NCBI GenBank assembly: GCA_029582265.1
Contig: CM055817.1
Location: 31,849,097 to 31,913,096 of the forward strand
Length of the DNA: 64,000 nt
Reading direction: 5' to 3'
Origin: Zoroaster sp. YZ-2022
Taxonomy: Eukaryota; Echinodermata; Asteroidea; Forcipulatida; Zoroasteridae
Of the stretch, positions 35,842 to 46,431 are shown in pieces. A model generated the notes under the pieces. That model saw only the letters and a list, made by a program, of their open reading frames with translations, was not told where the DNA came from and ran no database searches. The position numbers and the translations under genes were made by a program. Position 1 is the first letter of the stretch; each line of letters begins with the position of its first letter.

Positions 35842-36309
35842 CTTAAATTGGACACACAAATCAATCTTGATTATCAATTTTGTTTGTAGTATATAGGTAC
35901 AATATCGTCATGATCATCATGGAATCGGAGAGGTAGTTTCAGATTAACTCAGTGACTAAAAATGATAATTAACACTGCTGCTGCATAGAAAAACGTAAAT
36001 GATTACATATTTACATATAACGCACTTTGTGTAATAGGGACAAAAATACTAGTCGCCATCCCGTTTTACAAAAACAACATTCATGGGACATGTACGGGGG
36101 GCGCGATAACAATCTAAAATGTTTTTTTCCCCTTTTTTTAAAAGTATTTTTCCTCGTTTCTTATAGGTTGTTACATATTTTGAGGGGGCATCAAAATATT
36201 ATTGGGTTAATACCGCCCTTATTCGATAACATAACAAAGCGATGTCATGATCCATCTCTTTACTGCTGAGCTCGAAGACTGGCATGTTTAAATAATGATA
36301 CTGTTCTAC

Positions 36310-36479
36310 CGTAATTACTGTTGTTTACATTTACCAGTGAATATTTACCAGCAGGTTGTGAGTTCGAGCCCCGGTCGTGACACTTGTGTCCTTGAGCAAG
36401 GTACCGGTACTTAACCATAATTGCTTCGTCCTTCGGATGGGACGTAATTACTGTTGTTTACATTTACCAGTCAATATTT
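36310..36479 (+). repeat. SINE-like fragment with 36-bp direct repeats
   Basis: Near-identical ~36-bp copies (AATTACTGTTGTTTACATTT core) at 36310-36346 and 36443-36479 flank about 100 bp. That insert contains GAGTTCGAGCCCCGG and a GTGTCCTTGAGCAAGG box, which is also present in the SINE at 43395. It is probably a short retroposed SINE piece with a long target duplication. Confidence 0.5.
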
Positions 36480-37069
36480 GGATCCATAAAAAGGTCTGCA
36501 ATAACAGCAGACACTTATAAATGTAAACAATTATGAATCAGAGTGAACAAAAGCAACTCAAAACTAACAAATCAATGGGAATTTTAAGAGGCCCACAAAA
36601 TTAGCGAAAGTGCTTTTAAAAAATCATTTCCGGTTGAAAGGAAGTGGATCACGTGCTTAATTTTTTACTTACTGTTGAGGTTTACGACTGAAAACCAACA
36701 CAGGAAATATTTTGAAGAGCCAGTCTTGCTATAAATACCGTAGTTCTCCATGTGATTAAGATGCTGGTGTAGTAACTGTTTTAATGAGCGTCATCGGATT
36801 TCATTCCAAGCGAGACACACATTTGATAGAACCTTTGCATTTTTAGTTCTCGCAAGAAGTTTATTGGAATGATTGTCACATGCAAGACTTCTCTCCACAC
36901 TGATTTCGTGTTTGTGATTATTCGTACACATAACTTTTCTTGTAACCGTTGGTAGCTGATGCATGAAGCATCAAAGAGAAACCTTCGTATGAGTGACTAT
37001 TAGTAATCTGTCAAGTGTACATATACGACGCAAACAATATGGTACATCGGCAAGATTTCCATTGGTAAA

Positions 37070-37190
37070 ACTTGTAGCTTTGCATGGTGAAGAAGATAAG
37101 TAAGACTAAGAGTAGGAATTAGTTCAGAAAAGAACTTTAGGTTACAACTCGACTTTTCGATCAGTATACTCTGATCGTCCTCAGAAGAAC
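37070..37190 (+). mobile_element. Fragment of the 35416 element family
   Basis: Shares the start TTGTAGCTTTGCATGGTGAAG, the TTAGTTC-GAAAAGAACT hairpin and the inverted GATCAGTATACTCTGATC block with the element at 35416. It is truncated after the hammerhead-like segment, about 90 bp upstream of the nested GPCR gene. Confidence 0.6.
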
Positions 37191-37276
37191 ATTCCCATTG
37201 ATAAAGATACAGACATTGATGTTACAGAATAACAGTTTTACAGCTTTTTCTGTTCATAATTTATGTAAATAACACC

Positions 37277-38422
37277 ATGGGTTCAGCTAATACATCAGAT
37301 GAGTGTAGTGCACAGGATGCTATCAACATCAGTGAGGAGCAAGTTTCAGACTGGCTTTATACTCCCGGAGATACCATCATTATTACCATCGTCATACCGA
37401 TTATTTTGGCTGTTGGTGTTATCAATAACTTCACTTTTCTATTTGTCGTGTATCGCGTTCCCAAACTGAGATCTGACACAAATATCTACTTGGTACACCT
37501 GGCACTGGCTGATCTTCTCTATCTGATTTCATCTGCCGTGTTCGCAATATGGCATCATTCAGCTTCGCAAGTTCAGTTTAGATTTTCGTTCACGCATCCT
37601 GCTGAATGTTTCATTTATTATTTGTTATTGATCACTGGATATTTTACATCCATTGCATTGATAACTATGATGTCTTTTGAGCGATACCTTGCCCTGTGCC
37701 ATCCCATTAAGCATTTGAAAATCCGTGGTCGACGACGAACCTACAGAATAGTCGGGTTCTGCTGGCTCACAGGATTGGTATTTGGAGGATTATCAATGCC
37801 CTATTTTGCTATTCTGAAGACGCGTTGTCTTACATGGCCCGACAACGACACGTACACTGGATTGCCATCAACGGTTAAATACTGTGATTATATAAATTTA
37901 TGGGTAACGTACCATATTCAGCCATTGTCGTCTGTTCCCTGGTTGATCGCAATAGTTGGCAACATTTACATGTATGTCAGAATCATACACATGTTAAATG
38001 AACGCAGGAGTGTTGGTGGTAGGGTAGAAAAAGACAAGAAGGCGCTACATATTCGAAACCAAGTTGCCAAAATGTTGGTTATTAATGGTATAGTATTCTT
38101 TTTATGCCAGACCCCATACGTAATGATAAGTTTGACTGACTGGATTTGTCTCAGAGCAAACATTCCCAATCCATTAGAAGCTTCACTGGGGAGACACGGT
38201 GGTTGGATTTTACTAATTCCTCAGTATATCAATACCATCGTTAATCCTTTGATCTACAGTGTGATGAACTCCAACTACCGAGCTGCGTTTATTGAAGCGT
38301 TTCACGGCAAAGCCTTAACTAAACCTTCAGGTTTGATCAATTCTGCTTATGCAATTCGGCTTAGTGTTCATCGGAAGGAGAATGTTACTGCACAAAATGA
38401 CACCAATGAAACAAGACTTTGA
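37277..38422 (+). CDS. Rhodopsin-family neuropeptide-type GPCR, intronless
   Basis: The 381-residue single-exon receptor starts at a Met with a short N-terminus bearing two N-glycosylation sites (NTS, NIS). Seven hydrophobic helices begin at about residue 33. Class A landmarks are LALADLLYL in TM2, ERYLALCHP at the end of TM3, CQTP in TM6 (Gln replacing the usual Trp) and NPLIY in TM7, followed by an amphipathic helix and basic tail. Overall it resembles invertebrate TRH/neuromedin-type peptide receptors, but the ligand cannot be assigned. The gene lies on the opposite strand within an intron of the RFX-like gene. The lack of introns suggests origin by retroposition or membership of an intronless GPCR family. 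Confidence 0.88.
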   Translation: MGSANTSDECSAQDAINISEEQVSDWLYTPGDTIIITIVIPIILAVGVINNFTFLFVVYRVPKLRSDTNIYLVHLALADLLYLISSAVFAIWHHSASQVQFRFSFTHPAECFIYYLLLITGYFTSIALITMMSFERYLALCHPIKHLKIRGRRRTYRIVGFCWLTGLVFGGLSMPYFAILKTRCLTWPDNDTYTGLPSTVKYCDYINLWVTYHIQPLSSVPWLIAIVGNIYMYVRIIHMLNERRSVGGRVEKDKKALHIRNQVAKMLVINGIVFFLCQTPYVMISLTDWICLRANIPNPLEASLGRHGGWILLIPQYINTIVNPLIYSVMNSNYRAAFIEAFHGKALTKPSGLINSAYAIRLSVHRKENVTAQNDTNETRL

Positions 38423-39157
38423 ATTTGTATGATCACAGATAGATTGGATGATTATGGAGAGCTGCCATTAAATGCTATCTGTATCAAATGTTGTGATCTC
38501 ACAAACAGCGCCCCCATGTTTCAAAGATAAGCCTGAACATGTTTACAAATTTAAATATTATGCTCAATCTTCACAGAGCCCCACAATGAAATGACACTCC
38601 GAATTACAAAAAATAGTGTCAACAAACATAATATTTTGTAAAATGTTATCGTTGACCCTCTGCCTTCTTCTCTTAAACTGTATTTGTAAGCTAGGCATTA
38701 TTGAAAGGTTTGAAATTATTTTCAATACGGAAAACGCGTTTATCGATAAGACTGTTAACCAGTTCATTGAGGTTGAACAGCCAATGCAGAAAAGACGGGC
38801 AAGTAAATAGCTTACTGAAGTGCTCGCATGTATAGTTTGCGTATACGCCACAGACTACGCCGATATACGCGCGCGTTGCATCTCGGTGTAGCTGCTAATC
38901 ACCGTTCACATTTCCACGTAGTTTATAATCGAACAATCTAAGAAAAGCCCGGGAAATGAATAACTGCTGTTCAGCGTTGTTGTAATACTGATAGATAACA
39001 TATTGTGAGGTAAGGTCAGTTTTGCATTTTTTGTTTTGTTATCGTTAACTAGACCAGCATGCATTAATTAGGAAAACGGCTTGCACGTGCGCACTGCGGT
39101 GTTTGCGAAGAGGTCTGTTGTTACACTTAATGTTACATAATGGAAAATGGAAATAAG

Positions 39158-39159
<2 letters not shown>

Positions 39160-39224
<65 letters not shown>
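39160..39224. repeat. (TA)n microsatellite
   Basis: About 32 uninterrupted TA dinucleotides in an RFX intron. The apparent Tyr-Ile reading frames are artefacts. Confidence 0.95.
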
Positions 39225-39227
<3 letters not shown>

Positions 39228-39781
39228 ATTGGCTTTTGGGGTTATCCTTGGATAAATTTAGTATGCTTTTCTCGTATCTTTGTAATGTGTTTTGTATTGT
39301 TGTCATTTTTTTATCTGAATAAATTCAATAACTGGTGGTTACAACTCGACAACTGGAGTATGCTCTAATCTTCTTCAGATCTGCCAATAATCAATCAATG
39401 ATAATTATACTGTAATTTTGTATTCAAGCTTGAATTAAATAGGCAAAACCAATGGAAGATATTTCGACGTTGATGCACTCAATTACCTTACCTTAGGAAG
39501 ATATATGCACTGCGGCACATACGACCTATTGCATATTTGTTGCTCTGATTCGACGATTTATCACAATGGTGGCAGCAAACCACAGCAAAGAAGCAGCAAG
39601 GAAACACCACTTCTAACACAACGTCAAAATAATGAACAACTAATGTAACACCCGTCACAATATCACTGTAAAACGGCTAGCATTCTGATCATAAGCATAA
39701 GTAGTATGCTTATTATAATATGACTTCTGACTACTGCCCCAGAACAAAGATGTTGACAAAATTGTGCTCCCGCTAACGTAA

Positions 39782-39853
39782 GGATAGATAGCTCAGTTGG
39801 TAGAGCGCCGGCATGTCAACCCGAAGGTCGTAGGTTCAAGTCCCACTCTGTTT
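39782..39853 (+). tRNA. tRNA-Asp-like (GTC) sequence, probable pseudogene or SINE head
   Basis: The D-arm GCTC-AGTTGGTA-GAGC is perfect, the T-loop GGTTCAAGTCC is canonical and the anticodon loop ATGTCAA places GTC at 34-36. The acceptor stem pairs fully but only with many G-U pairs. The anticodon and T stems each carry mismatches, so it is probably not functional. Confidence 0.5.
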
Positions 39854-40041
39854 GTAGTAAAACATTTCTTTGTTTATTGCAATGTATTTATGTACCTGGT
39901 CACAGGTTTCCCTTGAGGTTTATATAATTAAACAGATCAGGTGTACGGTGATCCCACGTGATTAATCTATATTAAGTGATTATGAAACAGCATTTTTTTG
40001 TTTCCGTGTTAAAATGAATAATGTTATAGATAGGTGCTTAC

Positions 40042-40180
40042 CTTACTCTCTGATATGTTTCCTGACAACTTGATGTCCTTGACCACGGGGAATGCTGGGA
40101 GAAGGGTGCCCAGCTTGGACCGAGGTGAATATGCCACTGTCTGTCTAGGTTGTTCTTTACGTGTCATCTCATTCGAGGTG
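40042..40180 (-). CDS. RFX4-like transcription factor exon (post-DBD linker)
   Basis: The 139-bp exon lies between an AG acceptor (40182-40181) and a GTAAGC donor (40041-40040). One base completes a Ser codon with the previous exon, then 46 codons follow. It contains [16 protein letters not shown], which by family knowledge directly follows the DNA-binding domain of RFX4-type proteins. It ends in phase 0, matching the phase-0 start of exon 35841-35650. The intron between them is 4.2 kb and hosts the GPCR gene. Confidence 0.85.
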
Positions 40181-40387
40181 CTTTAATATTATTAAATAGA
40201 AAAATACAGGTAGAAGGAACACCGTTATTAATTAAACTGCCCGTAATGTTAGAGGTTGATGATGTGTTATAATGGTATAATGAGATACTGATAACAGGGT
40301 CGCATCTTTGTCCGTCATTGGGAAGTTTAAAGGCAATTCTTAATTTTTTGCTCTATAGGCCTACACGTTTGGTATTACTGCCAGTAA

Positions 40388-40620
40388 GATTAGTAGCTTT
40401 GCATTGTGAAAAGGATAAGTAAGAACTGTTTGCGGTGACACCATGTGATAAATTCTCTTTTGAGTAGTAATTAGTTCTGAAAAGAACTGGTGGTTTACAG
40501 CTCGACAACTGGAGTATGCACTGATCTTCTTCAGATCTGCCAATGAAGAAAACCCCAGATCAGCGGTGAACACGGGCTTGCAACCCCTCAAAAAGAAAAC
40601 GGTGTCACCGCAAACAGTCT
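40388..40620. mobile_element. Diverged copy of the 35416 element family
   Basis: Begins GTAGCTTTGCATTGTGAA and carries the GCGGTGACACCATG end and its inverted partner ACGGTGTCACCGC, plus the GTTCTGAAAAGAAC hairpin. The central hairpin has decayed. The partner segment GGACACGGGCTTGC recurs at 40865. Confidence 0.6.
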
Positions 40621-41214
40621 TTACTAAAACTGCCAAGTTTATGAATCCTGTAAATGTGTAGTTTCATTCTAATAACATATTGTCAACTGTACTTAATATT
40701 AATAATTTGCCATATATTGTACCCAATATTGATTAAGTTGTTGCCTACATGGAAAATCAATATGTGATATTGTCATGATTACAAAGTACTAAACATTTAC
40801 ATGCATGCATGATAATGAAAAAGGGGACACGAACTCCAGTCAGATTTCCCACAGATCCGCCAATGGCGGACACGGGCTTGCCACCCCGCCCCCCTCCAAA
40901 AAAAAAAAAAAAAAAACATTACTAAGTTTGTCTAGCCGTAGTAACCGGTTTCCATGCCACAACAATGCCGTGACGAAAAAGGTCAGTCAGTGAACATTTC
41001 ATTGTGACTTTGTTAGGAGGTGATTGTTCATGCTGTCTGGACATTCCTGATTGTGTGGTAAATTGTATCATAGGAACCGTATGATGTCAGAATTATTTGA
41101 TTTCTCGAGTTTCTATTCTTGTCAAAACCAATGTCAACAGTGTGCTAAATGTGGGTACTATAGCCAGCAATGCATCTCTTAATCTTATTATAGGTGTGAT
41201 TTTCCTCCGGTACA

Positions 41215-41390
41215 CAGTGACGTAACTAGGGCCCAATTTTTAAGGGGGCACTAGCGGGTGCACCACTTTTTCAGGGGGGGGGGCATGTCAATATTTGAAC
41301 CTTTTGTATCCTGCAGCCACAAATGGGGGCACAGACCTCGACTAGGGGAACGTGCCCCCCGTGCCCCCCCCCCCCCTAGTTACGCCACTG
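41215..41390. mobile_element. MITE with CAGTGRCGTAACTAGGG ends
   Basis: A 176-bp G/C-asymmetric element with 16-17-bp terminal inverted repeats (left CAGTGACGTAACTAGGG, right the complement ending GCCACTG). No exact 8-bp target duplication was found. A related, inverted copy forms 42246-42406. Confidence 0.7.
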
Positions 41391-41696
41391 ATTGAACACC
41401 ATTAATAAATCGTCAATAATTGCAAAATACAAAAGGGAGGCTGTAATTTTCACAGCCACACTCTGTACCTTACATGATCCACGCGAGAAGGCCCATTATT
41501 CCGATAGTTCCAAACAAAAGTTCATTTCTGACATATGAAATTCATAAATGGATGCAGCTATTTCCATTAAATTGCTAAAAATTCAATGACAAAATTAGGC
41601 AGGTTACTATAATGAACATGTACAGGTACACAACATTTTGCTTAATGTATATCTCGATTCATAGACTGACAAGCACGGATGCACGGGGGCACGGGG

Positions 41697-42245
41697 CAGT
41701 GGCGTAGCTGGCTATGTTCGCCAGGGGGGGGGGCGAATCGGATCCCAGGGGGCCCACCAATCAGATTTTACAGATTTTTAGGGCCCCCTCTTTACCTGGT
41801 GTCGTGGGCAACTACCCTTTTGCCCTTATGTAAAAGCGGCCCTGTATACAGGGCCGGATTTATAAGGGGGCAAAGGGGGCAATTGCCCCGGGCCCCCCTG
41901 CCAGAGGGCCCCCAGACTAAGGACTTCCTTTATAAAAAAAAATGTAGTAATTATAACATTAGTTTTATATATTTTTCGAAGAAATGCGGTTTATCATTCA
42001 TTTTAGTTCATTTTTTATTTGTCATGTAATTTAATTTCTATGTCGAGGGGCCCCCGAACCTGAAGTGCCCCAGGCCCCTCAAGGTCTAAATCCGGCCCTC
42101 CCTGTATAGTCCTGCCTGCTGGTGGGCCCGTCAGTCAGTCCCATAAGCATGTGACAAAATTCGCATGTGTTAGGGGGGGGGGGGCCCCACTTATTCTGGA
42201 ACTGGAGCCAGGGGTGGTCGTCCCCCTGCCCCTGCTACGCCACTG
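41697..42245. mobile_element. hAT-type MITE carrying a nested MITE
   Basis: A 549-bp element bounded by CAGTGGCGTAGC and its complement, with a perfect 8-bp target duplication GCACGGGG at 41689-41696 and 42246-42253. That duplication length is typical of hAT elements. It contains a second element at 41849-42104, and was itself inserted in an older repeat. Confidence 0.8.
41849..42104. mobile_element. Inner MITE (CAGGGCCGGATTTA ends)
   Basis: Inverted ends CAGGGCCGGATTTA (left) and TAAATCCGGCCCTCCCTG (right) enclose G/C-rich and AT-rich blocks. TATA flanks both sides, perhaps part of a target duplication. It is wholly inside the 41697-42245 element. Confidence 0.7.
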
Positions 42246-42454
42246 GCACGGGGGCACGTCGAGGTCCGTTCCCCCGGCTGTCCCCATTCAGAATTTTGAA
42301 AAATAGGTCCCTATTTGAGACTGCAGGATTCAAGTATTGACATGCCCCCTAGAAAAGTGGTGCACCCCTAGTGCCCTCTGAATATGGGACCCTTGGTACG
42401 CCACTGCTAACAAGTGGGGTCTTTCACGGAATAATACATAATACTTATGGCTAA

Positions 42455-42568
42455 ACCATGAATAAGGTGAATAGAAACCATGAATAAGGTGAATAGAAAC
42501 CATGAATAAGGTGAATAGAAACCATGAATAAGGTGAATAGAAACCATGAATAAGGTGAATAGAAACCA
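42455..42568. repeat. 22-bp tandem repeat, 5 copies
   Basis: Five near-perfect copies of ACCATGAATAAGGTGAATAG plus AA. The minus-strand reading frames across it (HGFYSPYSWF-type repeats) are artefacts. Confidence 0.9.
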
Positions 42569-42759
42569 TTCTGTGAAAGTTTCAGTTGATACCGTTGTGT
42601 CGTTATAACGAGAAAACTTTCATTGGTAATCTCCTTTTTATTCATTATTATGTAGGGAATGAATAACGGCAGAGATCCATTTAAAAGTTGTAAAATAATT
42701 CACGTTTTCTCAAAAGTATCATCATGACAGATGGAATAATTTCTCAGGATGCTTGTACA

Positions 42760-42977
42760 CAGCGGCGGCGCTACAGGGGGGGGGGAGGGGGCAAGGGGGA
42801 CAAATGCCCCCGGTTACTTCTTTTGCGCCCCCCCACCAATTTTTTCCCCGATGGTAAGTCAATGCTTTTTCAGCAGTACAAAATTACATTAATGATTAAT
42901 GTTTGCCCCCCTTAAATTTAACCTTTCCCCCTCTTGCCCCCCCCCCCCCCAGTTTAACAGGTCTGGTGCCGCCGCTG
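42760..42977. mobile_element. hAT-type MITE with perfect 8-bp TSD
   Basis: A 218-bp element with CAGCGGCGGCGC at the left and the matching complement GTGCCGCCGCTG at the right. It is flanked by identical CTTGTACA octamers at 42752-42759 and 42978-42985. The interior is long G and C runs, and it is noncoding. Confidence 0.85.
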
Positions 42978-43394
42978 CTTGTACATACTACACTGTGGCC
43001 CCAACATTACAATTTTTACCTAAATCATTTTTCGAATAGGTTTTCTGTAGGGTTTTGGTACGCAATCAGTACACCCAGAACCCATACCCAGATCGGGTTA
43101 AAGGAAAGGTACAACATTTGTAATTTTCAGTAGCGTAAGGGAGGGGGCAGGGGCGCGTGAGTGCCCCACTTGTCAGTCTATGAATCGAGCAACATTAAGT
43201 AACCAACATGTGAACTTTTCTGCTGGTTGAGTTGTCTCTTTATGAAACAAAAACAATATAATTTTTTTTTTTTTAAATGTGAAAATGCATTCAGATTGTT
43301 CATATTCATTATAATATGGAATAAAGAAAATAACATTCTTTCATATAAACTTATTGCTAGTAATTTCCCTTTTATATTTTTCAATTAGGCCTAC

Positions 43395-43707
43395 GTGGGG
43401 TGCCATGGTCGAGCGCTTCAGTGCATCGGATTTGTGTTCTGATGGCTGAGTCGTCTGAGTGTGTGGGTTTGAAGCCTTGCCGCGACCATGGTGCTTGTGT
43501 CCTTGATCGAGCAAGACACTTTACCATAATTGCTGCGAGGGCCGAATTGAACCCAGCCAGTGCAAGCTTAGTGTCGGTCCCAAGCCCGGATAAATGGGAG
43601 GGTTGCGTCAGGAAGGGCATCGGGCGTAAAACCTATGCAAAATCAAATATGCGGATCATGATCCGCTGTGGCGACCCCTAACGGGAGCAGCCGAAAGAGG
43701 AAGAAGA
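43395..43707 (+). mobile_element. SINE with RTE-like tail and 18-bp TSD
   Basis: A 313-bp insertion between perfect 18-bp direct repeats, TTTTTCAATTAGGCCTAC, at 43377-43394 and 43708-43725. The head has tRNA-like features. The tail, with CGGATAAATGGGAGGGTTGC and later GGCGACCCCTAACGGGAGC, matches a 3' end I know from RTE-type LINEs and their SINEs. It ends in GAAGAAGA repeats. Confidence 0.75.
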
Positions 43708-44544
43708 TTTTTCAATTAGGCCTACAACACTGATACATAGCATCATCAGCTGTACAAGTCTCTTATTACAATTTGATAATTGTGTTATTTTTGAAAGCCT
43801 CCTTTTAAAATGTCATAACTTGAGTCGCCATTGAAATTTCACAGTATAATGGCATACGTGTAATTGTAATTTGAGTGGCACCTGGAATGAACACCTGTTG
43901 CGTTTAACAAAAGGGGGACAATGTGCACGATTTCATGCTAAACTATCTTGAATTCCTCTTCACCCTTGCGAAGGGCTAAACATATGTTTAACTAATTTCC
44001 ACCGGCAGATGGTGTTAACTTAATATTATATCTAGTAAAGACTGGTAGCTTGTACACGCATATAAATTTCATAGACGATTTATTTTACAAAGCCACAAGT
44101 GGGCATTTTGGTTTTCTACACGCGGCACCTGCGTATAGGCAGTGTGGATTTATATCTCAAAAGCAGTGCAAACACCTTAGCGCGGCGGCATAATGGCGTC
44201 AATTGCTGGTGTTTATTTGCTGTGTTTGCACACGGAGTCCTTGATATGTCCGATCTGAAGGAGCCGTGGCTTCAGCCCACCGACGTTTTAATTGTGGGCT
44301 ACGTATACTATAAAAGCTTCCTGACATATTGACTCCATATTTGACATTTCCGTTATTATTTATGACACGTCTGGAGGTATTTTGCCTTTGGATCAAAACT
44401 TGTATTCGAGTGAAACGATTCTTTGTCAACGAAGAACATTTTTCAAACATTGAATTTGACCAAATGATTAAATTGTTTGCCCTACATCAATGTAAGTATA
44501 AAGCAATGTATACTCCGAGCTTTCCGAGTATCTGCCAAAAAAGC

Positions 44545-44620
44545 CTCCGTAGGCGACTTGGGTGGGAATCGAACCCACGATGTCTTGCTTACTAAATTGC
44601 TCAGTATTCTCGATGCACAT
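44545..44620 (-). other. tRNA-like fragment
   Basis: On the minus strand a perfect T-arm (GTGGG-TTCGATT-CCCAC) is followed by an acceptor-like AAGTCGCC. The 5' half is degraded. Probably a SINE head or tRNA pseudogene. Confidence 0.4.
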
Positions 44621-44927
44621 TTGTTTTCAATTAATTCAATAGAAGATGTTTTGCCCGTTTGTTTCTTTTAGCTAAGAAATATTTTGTTTTCATCAGAACA
44701 TTGATGATATTCTTTCAGAAGGTAAAACAAATAATTTATAGTGAGATATTTCACAAAACAATTGTTGGAATCTCGGTTTAACCGTAATTAAATTCACGAC
44801 GGAACCCCAAAATAATTAGTTTTGGGACATATTTACTGTTTAATGTAAAAACATGCTTCTCTGGATTATTTAGAGATAGTTATAATTGAAGCATTTAGTT
44901 TCCTTTCCTCAAGTATAATTGTAGTCT

Positions 44928-45170
44928 AGTAGTATGTAAGATGGCGGTTCTAGCGCAGCTGCTCAAAAAATCAAATTCTCTGGGTAGTAGTAGGGGTTTT
45001 TGAAAATGTTGAAAAAACAATTGCATCAAAAAAATCAAATTCTCTGGGTAGTAGTAGGGGACAGTTTCGCACCCGGTTTTAGGCATAAAAGAATTACTTC
45101 ACGTTTTTTTTTCTTTTTTTTTTCTTTTTTTATTTTCTAAATATATAATAAATGGAGAGAACGAAATATT
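44928..45170 (+). repeat. Polinton left terminal inverted repeat
   Basis: Matches the complement of 61885-62126 with a few indels in poly-T tracts. It contains two copies of a TCAAATTCTCTGGGTAGTAG block. An AAATATATAATAA promoter-like box sits next to the first codons of the gene starting at 45152, so the repeat contains a translation start. Confidence 0.9.
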
Positions 45171-46417
45171 CAACAGCATCCTACGTAAGACCGTTTAATA
45201 TTAAAGAAGAATACGAAGAAACATTTCCAAAATCGAACGATGAACACCAAATACTAACACCACCAGTTTGCGCTTCGCGACAGCGTGAAAACGACGGTAT
45301 AGAGCGTGTGGCATTAGAAAAATCTGTCGGTGGATTTTACGCAAAATCGAAAACACTAACACCCCCAGTTTGGGACGACACCATTAAACGCGAAGTATTA
45401 GATTTTTCAAAATTTTTGAATTACGATGAAGTTGTAGGTGTAAAAAATAATAAAGAGCGCTCCGCGTCAGCGTGCTCCGCGCGATTATCGACAGAGTCAG
45501 CGTGCTCCGCGCGATTCTCGACAGAGTCAGCGTGCTCCGCGCGATTCTCGACAGAGTCACCGTGCTCCGCGCGATTCTCGACAGAGTCAGCGTGCTCCGC
45601 GTCAGCGTACGAATACGATTTTTATTTTAAAATCGAAACGGGTTATACGTTTAAAATTTTAATAGATATTTTAATAGGTATCAAACCTAAAGCTCATTTT
45701 AAGGTAAATGAAACGGGGTTTTATTATTGTGGACCAGATTTATCAGAAAGAATATTAGTAAACGTTTCATTAACCAGACAAAACTTTTTAGAATTTAAAT
45801 GTGAAAACCCAATTGATTTTTTGATAAATTTAAAAGTTTTGCAAAAAATTACTCGTAGTATTAAACGAAAAGTTCCAATAACCGTTTACGTTAAAAAAGA
45901 ACGATTGTATATTGAAACATGCACCACTGACACTGCTTCGCGTCATGCTTCGCGTGAAACTAACAACGTAAGCATTTACAAGTTTGTTTACGCGTCAGTA
46001 ATCGAACTTCCTATTGACGATAATTATTACAGTCCTTACATAGTTGAAAGTAGCGATTTTGTAAAACTTAAAAAATTATTGCAAGCAAACGTAACACTTA
46101 CTATTAACATGAGCAATTTAGATTACATCAGCTTTTTAAACGATGACAATTGTGTTTACGGTACATGTTTTGAATTTGGCGATATACATAAAAAGAATAT
46201 GCTTACTTATTCAGCTACTTTTGATTCAACTCTATTTAGCGATTTATTAAAAATGTCACCTTTAAACAAAGAAATACATTTTTTTGCACCCAAGAATGAA
46301 AAATTTCCATTAAAAATTGCGGGGTTAGTAAACGGACTAGGAAAAATTACAGCTTATATTAAAGACGAAAGTTTTTTAACGAGTGGCGGGGAAAGAACTT
46401 TAATTTCGAAGCGGTAA
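45152..46417 (+). CDS. PCNA-like DNA sliding clamp, Polinton-encoded
   Basis: A 421-residue protein whose first seven codons lie in the terminal repeat. Residues 1-150 look disordered and contain LTPPV motifs and five copies of a decapeptide S-A-C-S-A-R-F-S-T-E. From about residue 152 the strand/helix order and hydrophobic pattern follow the PCNA fold: an FKILIDIL helix near the start, a FKVNETGFYYCG strand pair, a LEFKCENPIDFLINLKVL segment at the sub-domain end, then a second half ending in PLKIAGLVNGLGKITAYI, which resembles the PCNA C-terminus. It would encircle DNA and tether a polymerase. This rests on pattern, not on a search. It is the leftmost gene and reads inward. Confidence 0.65.
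   Translation: MERTKYSTASYVRPFNIKEEYEETFPKSNDEHQILTPPVCASRQRENDGIERVALEKSVGGFYAKSKTLTPPVWDDTIKREVLDFSKFLNYDEVVGVKNNKERSASACSARLSTESACSARFSTESACSARFSTESPCSARFSTESACSASAYEYDFYFKIETGYTFKILIDILIGIKPKAHFKVNETGFYYCGPDLSERILVNVSLTRQNFLEFKCENPIDFLINLKVLQKITRSIKRKVPITVYVKKERLYIETCTTDTASRHASRETNNVSIYKFVYASVIELPIDDNYYSPYIVESSDFVKLKKLLQANVTLTINMSNLDYISFLNDDNCVYGTCFEFGDIHKKNMLTYSATFDSTLFSDLLKMSPLNKEIHFFAPKNEKFPLKIAGLVNGLGKITAYIKDESFLTSGGERTLISKR
45457..45608 (+). repeat. 30-bp tandem repeat inside the clamp gene
   Basis: About five copies of a 30-bp unit (GCGTGCTCCGCGCGATTCTC, then GACAGAGTCA) lie in frame and encode a repeating decapeptide. The same unit, reversed, forms an array at 46432-46610 just past the gene's stop. 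Confidence 0.9.
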
Positions 46418-46431
46418 TTCCCGTTATCGCT

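Noticed and set aside
35641..35877. 78-codon minus-strand frame taken as a complete small gene
   Set aside because: The first residues are intron; clear splice sites and homology show it is an internal RFX exon (35841-35650).
44895..45086. 63-codon minus-strand frame in the Polinton repeat
   Set aside because: Lies across the inverted repeat and its flank with no conservation signal.
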